Part shown: piece by piece, positions 41,605 to 48,829 of the stretch
Numbering within the stretch: the stretch's first letter is position 1
Layout of the letters: every line of letters begins with the position of its first letter
From: Maridesulfovibrio sp.
GTDB lineage: Bacteria; Desulfobacterota; Desulfovibrionia; Desulfovibrionales; Desulfovibrionaceae
Reading direction: 5' to 3'
Assembly (NCBI RefSeq): GCF_963677005.1
Contig: NZ_OY781616.1
Coordinates: 1,777,501 to 1,841,500, forward strand
Length of the DNA stretch: 64,000 nucleotides
Notes under the pieces: model-generated
Seen by the model: the letters and a program-made list of their open reading frames with translations, nothing else
Told to the model about the DNA's origin: nothing
Databases searched by the model: none
Position numbers and translations under genes: made by a program

Positions 41605-42744
41605 CTACTCCCCGCCGTCCTCAATAGCGAGCGTCCCTTCAGCACGCAGTTCCTCTTTCTCTTTCACGTACCGCCGGTAAAAGGCCAGCACCATGCAGCT
41701 TAAAGGAAGAGCCATAACCACACCGAGGAACCCAAGCAATTTTCCCCATACGGAAAGTGAAAGCAGTATCATCCACGGTGCCAGCCCCATGCTCTCCCCC
41801 TGAAGCTTCGGAACCAATACCGCGTCCTGAAGAACCTGCACCACGGCAAAAACAAGGGCCACACCGCCTAGTGCCACCCAGAGATTTCCACCGGTAGCCA
41901 GAGCGTCCGCTCCGGCAAGGAAAAAGGCCGGAATCAGACCGATAATCTGCAGATAAGGCACCATATTCAACAGCCCTATGAACATGCCCAGCAGGATTGC
42001 CAGCGGCAGTTTTACGATCACAAAACCGATGGAGAAAAGGCAGCCCACCACCAAAGCGATCAGGGCCTGCGTACGGAAATAACGATTGGTGACGGCAGTG
42101 AATTCATCCACAAACGCTCCCACCCTGCTGCGGATGGTGTCAGGCAGAAATTCCCGCCAGCGGGACAGCCGGTCGTAATCGCTCAGCAGAAAGACCAGAT
42201 AGAGGAGAATCACAAAAATTCCGGCAAATGCAATCATGGTCTGAGCGGAACCGCTGACCAGATTCCAGATGCCCGGCAGGGCCTTGTGGGCCGTGGTCTG
42301 CAAAAAATCACTCAGGCCCGATTCACTGAGAAAGGAACGCACATCCTCCTGCTTTGCTATATCCAGCACCTTCTGCCAGATATCGTCCGGGATGTATTCG
42401 GCCGCCCTGCGGGCAACATTGGAATCGTTAACAAGCTTGGCCAGCAGTTGCCCAGTATGTTTCAATTCCCCACCGACCATGCGCAGAGCCAGCCAGCACA
42501 GTTTTACTGTCGGAACAAGCAGGACTATCAGCGTTACCAGCACCGCGGCCGTGCGGTTGCGGATGTATCTGGCCGTGAAACCGACCAGAGGGTTAAGCAT
42601 GTAGGCCAGGGTCAAGGCCACGGCAAACGGTATCAGCACATCACTAAGCGTACGCAGAAGCTGTATGCTTACCCAGATGAACCCCGCCGCGAGAACCAGA
42701 CGGACAACCCTGTCGAAAGTATAGGGACCGTTTTGATCAAGCAT
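41605..42744 (-). CDS. AI-2E/PerM-family membrane transporter
   Basis: This 379-residue inner-membrane protein has about eight helices with a soluble loop after the third (about residues 95-160). The family segments IGLLNMVPYLQIIGLIPA and LQDAVLVPKLQGESMGLAPWMILLSL identify the AI-2E/PerM family. Members export autoinducer-2 or act as Na+/H+ or other exporters; the substrate is not predictable. The ATG at 42744 follows AGGAAGG; a start 42 bp further upstream has no such site. It lies downstream of two FUSC genes on the same strand, 190 bp away, with a dispersed repeat in between. Confidence 0.87.
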   Translation of the reverse strand: MLDQNGPYTFDRVVRLVLAAGFIWVSIQLLRTLSDVLIPFAVALTLAYMLNPLVGFTARYIRNRTAAVLVTLIVLLVPTVKLCWLALRMVGGELKHTGQLLAKLVNDSNVARRAAEYIPDDIWQKVLDIAKQEDVRSFLSESGLSDFLQTTAHKALPGIWNLVSGSAQTMIAFAGIFVILLYLVFLLSDYDRLSRWREFLPDTIRSRVGAFVDEFTAVTNRYFRTQALIALVVGCLFSIGFVIVKLPLAILLGMFIGLLNMVPYLQIIGLIPAFFLAGADALATGGNLWVALGGVALVFAVVQVLQDAVLVPKLQGESMGLAPWMILLSLSVWGKLLGFLGVVMALPLSCMVLAFYRRYVKEKEELRAEGTLAIEDGGE

Positions 42745-42840
42745 CACTGACCTTCCTGTATTTAGGGATGCACCGATTAAAGACAAATATTGATTTGGCT
42801 ATTTCATTAATTTTTCAAAAAAATATTTAAGGCACTGAAT

Positions 42841-42927
42841 TTGATGCGCTGCGCGCTTTTAATAATTTAATTTCGCCTTTGGCCGCCAGCGGCGCAATCA
42901 GACCATCAAGAGCGCGAAGCGCATCAA
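42841..42927. repeat. Dispersed intergenic repeat, full palindromic copy
   Basis: The arms TTGATGCGCTGCGCGCT (42841-42857) and AGCGCGAAGCGCATCAA (42911-42927) form an imperfect inverted repeat around a 53-bp core with GGCCGCCAGCGGC. Partial copies of the left half recur at 45264 and 51381. This looks like a REP- or MITE-like element. Confidence 0.7.
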
Positions 42928-42934
42928 AAAGGCA

Positions 42935-44029
42935 TCAATCCTCGGCCCGGCCGTAACGCAGTTCGCGCATTCGCCGCCCGGCTCGCTCTATTTCACTGCC
43001 AAGCGCGCGAATGTTCCAGATAAAAGCCGAAATGTTGTTGCGCCGCTCAAGGGGAACATCTTCAAAATCTCCTCGAATACGGGCATCACCGACCGCCTTC
43101 ATGAACTCGTTTACCGCCTTGTCGAAATCAGGCTGCTCCGGGCAATCGTCCGACGTGAGGGCATAACACTCAAGCCATGCGTAATAGTCAATGGTCTGGG
43201 TAAGTATGCTCCGCATACCGTCTGCAATGGAAGGCAAAGGTCCGCCGTAACCACGGCGTATGATAGTGGACATGCTTACCAGCAGGCTGTGCATGCGGGT
43301 AAAGGTTCGCAGCAGGCGAGTAAGGTCTTCACGCTGCCAGACCTGCAGACCCGGCTCGGCCGCAGCTTCCCGGAAAGATTCCGAGCATTTGTCCAGCATC
43401 TGGGATGCCTCGATGCGGCTGGCAACAAGCTCCGATTCTTTCACCCCGCCATAAAGATATGATTCCGACAATTTTTTGAAATGCACTCCCTGCGCGGTTA
43501 CAAGGCTCCCCATCTTCTCGCGCAGGTTCTTGCGGGCCAGATTCGGCCAGACACCGAAAGAAGCCGCAATACCGATGGAAACTCCCAGAAAAGTATCCAG
43601 TATACGCTCCAGACCGAACTGCCAGCCATCCGTAAAGACTATGCCCAGCAGAAGTATACTCCCGGCGGCGAGGCAGCATGAAAAGGCTGTGTAGTTAAAA
43701 ACCCGCAGCAGTATGACAAGGAAAAAGGCAAGCGCAGTCAATACTCCGAGAACCACAGTGCCGGGATTGAGAAACAGGATTACCACCCCGATGGCAGCAC
43801 CGATTGCAGTTCCCCACAACCTGCGCCAGCCCATACGCAAAGTGCCCCCGACCGAAGGCCGCATGATTACGATAACACTTACCGGCAGCCAGACTGCATG
43901 GCGCAGTTCCAGAAATCTGGCCGCGACAACGGCAAAAGTAATGGCCGTGGCAGCCTTGATTGCGTGCCTGAATGCCACAGAGTCGGTCCGAAACTCCCGG
44001 CGGATGGTTGCAACCAGATCAGCGAACAC
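42935..44029 (-). CDS. Half-size FUSC-family protein, second partner
   Basis: This is a 364-residue protein with about six membrane helices in residues 20-160 (FAVVAARFLELRHAVWLPVSVIVIM and following) and a cytoplasmic helical domain after them. The motif HAVWLPVSVIVIMRPSVGGTLRMGWRRLWGT region is typical of the C-terminal half of YccS/FUSC efflux proteins. It starts 11 bp inside the end of the upstream FUSC gene. Together the two chains (369 + 364) have the length and domain order of one full pump. The substrate is unknown, probably an organic or aromatic acid. Confidence 0.85.
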   Translation of the reverse strand: MFADLVATIRREFRTDSVAFRHAIKAATAITFAVVAARFLELRHAVWLPVSVIVIMRPSVGGTLRMGWRRLWGTAIGAAIGVVILFLNPGTVVLGVLTALAFFLVILLRVFNYTAFSCCLAAGSILLLGIVFTDGWQFGLERILDTFLGVSIGIAASFGVWPNLARKNLREKMGSLVTAQGVHFKKLSESYLYGGVKESELVASRIEASQMLDKCSESFREAAAEPGLQVWQREDLTRLLRTFTRMHSLLVSMSTIIRRGYGGPLPSIADGMRSILTQTIDYYAWLECYALTSDDCPEQPDFDKAVNEFMKAVGDARIRGDFEDVPLERRNNISAFIWNIRALGSEIERAGRRMRELRYGRAED

Positions 44030-45128
44030 TGCAACTCCCCCCGGAACAGCTGAGCCTGTTCATCTCGGTAAATTCAAGCACAAGATTCCTGAGACCGTAT
44101 ATGGCCCCCCAGGCTTCCAGAAATTCATCCCGCAATCCGGCATCTCTCTTGTACGCGCCCAGTTGCAGCAGTTCGGATTCCAGATCTGCGATGCCCTTCT
44201 CTATTTCGCCGAGATTTACTTCCCCCTTTCCGGTGGAAAGCCTTGCGGCGAGAACATCAAAAACAACCGAACTCCGGCCTGCAATATCACTGAATTTGAA
44301 ACGCATGCCGGAAAACACGGGACTGTGGTCCGCGAACTGTCTGCTGTTGGCAAGTCCCACAACAGCCTCGAACATCCGCACAAGGAGAGCGTACAGAGCC
44401 GACGGCCCTTCGTAGCTGCCGAGATGCTTTACCGGGTCGACATTCATGGCTTCCATAAAACTCCTGTACCTGCGGATCGATTCAACGGACCGTTCATGAA
44501 CCTGCGCAATTTCCCGCAGGTCATCATCACTTCCGGAGGAGGAAGCCACGGCGCGAAAATAATCACCTATATCTGTAAGGGCGACCGCTCCGGCCCGGTT
44601 GAGGACCTGCTCCGGTTTCATGGGGAAGACGTAGAACAGAACGATATAGGAGACCGATGCACCGAAAAACAGAGCCACGGACCGATGCAGTCCGGCGGCA
44701 AAAGTATCCGGGGAAGTAAGAGCCAGCATGTTCACGATAAGAGTTCCGATGCCGGCTGTAGCCGCAGACATACCGAGCACAGGTATGAAAAAGACGGCAA
44801 ATGCAAGCAGGAAAAGGTATACTTCCAGAAAGCCCGGCCAGTTTCCGAACACCGTTGAGACAGGAACCAGACAGACCGTCGCTGCGGTTATTGCCGCCGC
44901 CACCATCTTGCGCCTGGCAAGCGTGCTGCCGGACCGGAAAATGGAAACTGCCAGCGAGCCGTAAGCGCACCATTGAATGGTGCCTGCTTCCGAACCGACC
45001 AGCCAGGCCAGAAAAATAGCCGCGACACAGGCTGCGACCGATTTGAGGGCATACTTGGTCATGAAAAGCCCCGGATCGACCGGCCTGATAAAAATTCTAT
45101 AAAATTCGGATATTATCTTATACATCAC
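44019..45128 (-). CDS. Half-size FUSC-family protein, first partner
   Basis: This 369-residue protein has membrane helices within about residues 25-170 (LKSVAACVAAIFLAWLVG, then AYGSLAVSIFRSGSTLARR) and a cytoplasmic helical domain to the end. It resembles the N-terminal half of a full-length FUSC/YccS-type protein. Its 3' end overlaps the second FUSC gene by 11 bp, so both should be made in equal amounts. An upstream strong terminator isolates it from the amino-acid ABC operon. A Cys-containing C-terminal tail (CSGGSC) is a curious detail. Confidence 0.83.
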   Translation of the reverse strand: MMYKIISEFYRIFIRPVDPGLFMTKYALKSVAACVAAIFLAWLVGSEAGTIQWCAYGSLAVSIFRSGSTLARRKMVAAAITAATVCLVPVSTVFGNWPGFLEVYLFLLAFAVFFIPVLGMSAATAGIGTLIVNMLALTSPDTFAAGLHRSVALFFGASVSYIVLFYVFPMKPEQVLNRAGAVALTDIGDYFRAVASSSGSDDDLREIAQVHERSVESIRRYRSFMEAMNVDPVKHLGSYEGPSALYALLVRMFEAVVGLANSRQFADHSPVFSGMRFKFSDIAGRSSVVFDVLAARLSTGKGEVNLGEIEKGIADLESELLQLGAYKRDAGLRDEFLEAWGAIYGLRNLVLEFTEMNRLSCSGGSCSVR

Positions 45129-45203
45129 CTAGTACATTAAATCAGCAGTGTTTAAACTTCAAGTCGGACAGGCTACGTTAGGGTGCCGGGACAAAAGCAA
45201 AAA

Positions 45204-45251
45204 AAAATCCTGAAACAAACGCATATCGGCATACGTTTGTTTCAGGATTTT
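45204..45251 (-). terminator. Terminator of the amino-acid ABC transporter operon
   Basis: The 18-bp arms AAAATCCTGAAACAAACG and CGTTTGTTTCAGGATTTT enclose a 12-nt loop, and a long T-run follows on the minus strand. Confidence 0.9.
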
Positions 45252-45263
45252 AACTTTAATTTT

Positions 45264-45308
45264 GTTGCGCTTCGCGCTTTTAATAACTTGATTTCGCCTC
45301 TGGCAGCC
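45264..45308 (+). repeat. Dispersed intergenic repeat, half copy
   Basis: The sequence TTGCGCTTCGCGCTTTTAAT followed by a TTGATTTCGCC core matches the left half of the element at 42841 and the copy at 51381. Confidence 0.65.
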
Positions 45309-45451
45309 AAAGGGGATAATCCCCTTTGGAATCCCTAATAATTTAAATTCATTAATTATAAGGCATGCTAATCAAATGTTTTGCTGCGCTGAAACAGCCA
45401 CCTCTGCAAATGGCACAAGGCTATTAAAAATCCTAACATAGGACATCATAA

Positions 45452-46216
45452 TTAAAGCAGCTTATCCATAAATTCCTTGATGCGCGGATGCTGCGTATCG
45501 GAGGAAAAGAACTCGGCGGGAGTGCCTTTGGCTATAAAATCTCCGGTTTCCATAAAAATAACCGTGTCGGCAACCTCACGGGCAAAGCCCATGTTGTGGG
45601 TGACAATAACCATGGTCATGCCGTCGTCGGCCAGCGAACGGATCGTATCGAAAACCTCGCCCACAAGTTCCGGGTCGAGAGCGGAAGTAGGCTCATCGAA
45701 AAGCATCATCTTGGGCTGCATCGCCAGGGCTCTGGCAATGGCCACACGCTGCTTCTGTCCGCCCGAAAGGGTTACCGGGAAAACTTCCGATCTGTCGGAC
45801 AACCCGACCTTGTCCAGCATCTGCAGCGCGGTCTTGCGCGCGTCATTCCTGCTTTTTCCAAGCACTGTGACCTGTCCTTCCATGACATTCTGCAGGACGG
45901 TCATGTGCGGAAACAGGTTGAACTGCTGAAACACCATCCCGATCTCGGAACGTATGGCGCAAAGCTTTTTCTGGGAATCAAGAACGGGTACACCGTCCTT
46001 GTACGTGTAGCCGCAGCGCTTCCCTTCAAAGTGAATTTCACCGGAATCAATTGTTTCCAGAAAATTCATGGTCCGCAGCAGAGTGGACTTGCCGGACCCG
46101 CTGGGCCCGACAATAACGACCTTTTCGCCTCTCTCGATCTTCAGGTCAATATTGTTGACCGCAGTGAGGGAGCCGAAGGTCTTCACTACCTTCTTGAGTT
46201 CTAAAATGATTTCCAT
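45452..46216 (-). CDS. Polar amino-acid ABC transporter ATP-binding protein
   Basis: This 254-residue ATPase drives import. It has Walker [10 protein letters not shown] (37-45), the signature [15 protein letters not shown], Walker [14 protein letters not shown] and the H-loop [10 protein letters not shown]. Similarity is to GlnQ/HisP/ArtP proteins of the polar amino-acid uptake family. A short insertion ([19 protein letters not shown]) is present after the first beta sheet. It follows the permease gene with no gap, and a strong terminator lies downstream. It powers the permease and binding protein encoded upstream. Confidence 0.93.
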   Translation of the reverse strand: MEIILELKKVVKTFGSLTAVNNIDLKIERGEKVVIVGPSGSGKSTLLRTMNFLETIDSGEIHFEGKRCGYTYKDGVPVLDSQKKLCAIRSEIGMVFQQFNLFPHMTVLQNVMEGQVTVLGKSRNDARKTALQMLDKVGLSDRSEVFPVTLSGGQKQRVAIARALAMQPKMMLFDEPTSALDPELVGEVFDTIRSLADDGMTMVIVTHNMGFAREVADTVIFMETGDFIAKGTPAEFFSSDTQHPRIKEFMDKLL

Positions 46217-47251
46217 CTAACGCCTTTCGTATACCCCGACCCTGTATTCGATCTTCTCGAAAACGAAAGTGAACACGGTCGTGAAAATGAGATAGATTAT
46301 GGCGGCCATGACCAGCACGGTTACATTGAAATATGCGTTGAACATCTGATCCGCCGCACGCATGAGCTCAACCATGGCAATGGTTGAAACAAGGGCGGTA
46401 TCCTTGATGAGCGCGATGAATTCGTTGGCCACCGGCGGTATAATCCGTTTGTACGTCTGGGGGATGATTACCCTGCGCATGGTCTGTGCGTAGGTCATGC
46501 CCAGCGCCTTGGCCGCTTCTGTCTGACCATCGTCAATGGACTCTATCCCCGCTCTGATTATCTCCGCGAGATAAGCCGAATAGTTGATGCCCAGTCCGAT
46601 AAGTGCCGACACCAGCGGGGAAAGGGTTATCCCTATTGCGGGCAGTCCGTAATAGATGAAAAAAAGCTGCAATAGAAGCGGAGTGCCGCGGAAAAACCAG
46701 ATAATGAACCAGCTTATGGCGCAGAAAGGCTGCACCTTGGTTATTCTGCCCAGCGCAATGCACAGTCCTCCAATGGGAGAGACTATCATGGTGAAAAACA
46801 CCAGCACCAGCGTCATGGTAGCGCCCTTGAACAGGTTGGGCATAAACCGTGCGCAGTCGTCCAGAGCCCTGCGCCACTCCGGTTTCGTTTCCCGGTCGAG
46901 CGAGGCCAGAAAGTTCTTTGCTTCCACGTTGCCCGGATAAACGCTTATAACCTGTTCGGCATAGCTGCGTGCCTTTCCCGGATCTTTCATGGAATAACTG
47001 ATCCGGGCAAGCTGCATACGAGAATATACGAACTGTCCGTCATCCCCGTCAGGTCCCGGCGCGGGCACCTGGCTGAACATGGAACACGCCTTGTCAATCT
47101 GCCCTGCGGCAAGGGCGTCACGCCCCTGCTTGAGCAGAGTATCGGCGTCCACTGAAGCGCAGACAGCAGAAACGGAAAGAAGGAGCACAAACAGCAGAAA
47201 GAGCGAGGCAGCCGCCCCGCTCTTTCCGAGTTTAATTCTAAAACTAAGCAT
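46217..47251 (-). CDS. Amino-acid ABC permease fused to a periplasmic TPR-like domain
   Basis: This is a 344-residue protein. The C-terminal 210 residues are a normal polar amino-acid permease (FIIWFFRGTPLLLQLFFIYYG, the EAA loop EAAKALGMTYAQTMRRVIIPQ). The N terminus is unusual: a signal-like helix (residues about 10-32) followed by about 85 residues with two TPR-like helical pairs (ADTLLKQGRDALAAGQIDKAC, MQLARISYSMKDPGKARSYAEQV), which should face the periplasm. Ordinary GlnP/HisM permeases are about 220 residues. The domain may contact the binding protein or the envelope. It lies 3 bp after the binding-protein gene. Confidence 0.88.
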   Translation of the reverse strand: MLSFRIKLGKSGAAASLFLLFVLLLSVSAVCASVDADTLLKQGRDALAAGQIDKACSMFSQVPAPGPDGDDGQFVYSRMQLARISYSMKDPGKARSYAEQVISVYPGNVEAKNFLASLDRETKPEWRRALDDCARFMPNLFKGATMTLVLVFFTMIVSPIGGLCIALGRITKVQPFCAISWFIIWFFRGTPLLLQLFFIYYGLPAIGITLSPLVSALIGLGINYSAYLAEIIRAGIESIDDGQTEAAKALGMTYAQTMRRVIIPQTYKRIIPPVANEFIALIKDTALVSTIAMVELMRAADQMFNAYFNVTVLVMAAIIYLIFTTVFTFVFEKIEYRVGVYERR

Positions 47252-47254
47252 ACC

Positions 47255-48046
47255 TTACCATTTGGCGGGGTCGGTGACGTCTTCGCCGAACCACTTGCGG
47301 GAGATTTTACCCATGGTGCCGTCGGCAATCATAGCGTCGATGGTTTTCTGAACTTCGGCCTGCAGAGATTTGTCGTCCTTGCGGAAAGCGATACCGAAAG
47401 CTTCATTGGTGATGTAGCCGGGAAGGGCAACATACTTGCCGGGACGCTGAGCCATGGAGTAGCGGCCTGCGATGCTGTCTACTACAACAGAATCAAGACG
47501 ACCGGCTTCAAGGTCAAGCAGGGCTTTGACGTTGGTATCGTATTCGCGGATTTCCTTTGCAGCGGGCTTGATGGATTTTGCGGCTTCAAGAGCGGGAGAA
47601 CCTTTCTGAACGCCTACGATTTTACCACCGAGGTCGGACTGGCCTTTGATGGCCTTGTTGCCCATGGTGATTACGGCAATCTGTCCATCCATAATGTAGG
47701 GCTTGGAAAAAGAAACAGCCTTCTCACGTTCGGGGGTGATGGTCATGCCGTTCCAGATGCAGTCGAATTTCTTGGCATTCAGGGAGTGGACAACACCGGA
47801 CCATTCTGTGGGCTGCCATACTATTTTGATGCCCATGCGTTTACCGACTTCTTCAGCGGCATCAACATCGAATCCGACCAGTGTACCGTCATCCTGACGG
47901 AAACCCATGGGAGCAAAAGTATCGTCAAGGCCGATTACAAGCTGTCCTGCCTGTTTGACCTTTTCGAGAGAACCGTCACCTGCCATAGCGGAGGCTGCAA
48001 ATGCCAGCATCACTGCAACCATGAGAATTACTAATACCCTTTTCAT
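47255..48046 (-). CDS. Periplasmic amino-acid-binding protein of the ABC transporter
   Basis: This 263-residue protein has a cleavable signal peptide (cut near AFAASAMAG, residue 23). A family 3 solute-binding fold follows: LVIGLDDTFAPMGFRQDDGTLVGFDVD, CIWNGMTITPEREKAVSFSKPY and GVQKGSPALEAA. Lysine/arginine/histidine- and glutamine-binding proteins share these motifs, so the ligand is a polar amino acid, not resolved further. TAGGAGTG precedes the ATG. It is the first gene of the three-gene import operon. Confidence 0.92.
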   Translation of the reverse strand: MKRVLVILMVAVMLAFAASAMAGDGSLEKVKQAGQLVIGLDDTFAPMGFRQDDGTLVGFDVDAAEEVGKRMGIKIVWQPTEWSGVVHSLNAKKFDCIWNGMTITPEREKAVSFSKPYIMDGQIAVITMGNKAIKGQSDLGGKIVGVQKGSPALEAAKSIKPAAKEIREYDTNVKALLDLEAGRLDSVVVDSIAGRYSMAQRPGKYVALPGYITNEAFGIAFRKDDKSLQAEVQKTIDAMIADGTMGKISRKWFGEDVTDPAKW

Positions 48047-48386
48047 GCGTCACTCCTAAAATTTGGTATTGCATTTCCAGGTTTCCGGGCATGATATGGA
48101 AAACGGTTCCAACCGTCCGGACGGAAACCCAAAGCGTTGAATCGAATAGCTCATGAAGCGGCAACTTGCAAGGCTGTTACCATGCAAAACTGAACGCACG
48201 GACCCTTTTTTATCAAATTTGTGAGGATCATACGCCGCGCACGATTTTTTTTACCATATTTTTTCGGTTATTATAAATACGGCATAAAGCAGTTCCGGTG
48301 CAGCAAAGCGGTTGCTAAACTTTTTCCCCGTATGCTAACCTGTTCATAATTCATACTCCCATCTGTTTTTAACAAGGAGACCGCAA
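48047..48386. other. 340-bp divergent intergenic region
   Basis: This lies between the ABC operon and hsp20. It contains a self-complementary 12-mer CCGTCCGGACGG at 48113-48124, about 70 bp upstream of the binding-protein start, which could be an operator or RNA hairpin. No coding frame or CIRCE element (inverted repeat of heat-shock genes) was recognised. Confidence 0.45.
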
Positions 48387-48809
48387 ATGCCCAACCTTAC
48401 ATCATGGGGAAGCCGGGAGCTTGAAAAGCTTAAAACCGATATGGACAGGCTGTTCAACAGTCTGTGCAACGATTACGGCATCCCTTCCGTATGCGGAATA
48501 ATAGACTGCACCCCGAGAACAAAAATGGAAGAAGTCGGTGATGCGCTTGAAGTATCCACAACCATGCCCGGATTCCAGGCCGAAGATCTGGAAGTAAAGG
48601 TAACCGAGACTTCCATGACCATTTCCGGCGAGAAAAAAGTCACTTTCGAGGGCGGCCGGCAATCCAGCCATTTCAAAAAGACAATCCCCCTGCCCTGCCG
48701 GGTGGACCCGGAAAACGTCAGGGCGACGTTCAAAGACGGAATACTGAAAATTATCCTGCTCAAATGCATCATCAAGCCTCAGAAGACCATCTCCATCAAC
48801 GCTGAATAA
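48387..48809 (+). CDS. Hsp20/alpha-crystallin small heat-shock protein
   Basis: This 140-residue ATP-independent chaperone holds unfolding proteins. The alpha-crystallin domain spans about residues 45-135 (ALEVSTTMPGFQAEDLEVKV, FKKTIPLPCRVDPENVRATFKDGILKI). Three or four cysteines are present, more than usual. AAGGAGACC precedes the ATG. The Lon-like protease gene starts 20 bp after its stop, so folding and degradation functions are co-transcribed. Confidence 0.92.
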   Translation: MPNLTSWGSRELEKLKTDMDRLFNSLCNDYGIPSVCGIIDCTPRTKMEEVGDALEVSTTMPGFQAEDLEVKVTETSMTISGEKKVTFEGGRQSSHFKKTIPLPCRVDPENVRATFKDGILKIILLKCIIKPQKTISINAE

Positions 48810-48829
48810 TCCGCATAACGGAGACACAA

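Larger units (their letters stand above)
45129..45451. other. 323-bp intergenic region with terminator, repeat and hairpin
   Basis: It contains the ABC-operon terminator at 45204-45251, a copy of the dispersed repeat at 45264-45308, and a palindrome CCAAAGGGGA / TCCCCTTTGG at 45307-45329. It also holds an 18-bp sequence (45413-45430) shared with 36872-36889. The FUSC promoter should lie between the terminator and 45128. Confidence 0.6.

Noticed and set aside
41521-41703. 60-codon frame after AAAGGAG
   Set aside because: Half of it overlaps the AI-2E-family gene in antisense, and the ribosome-binding site touches the start codon.
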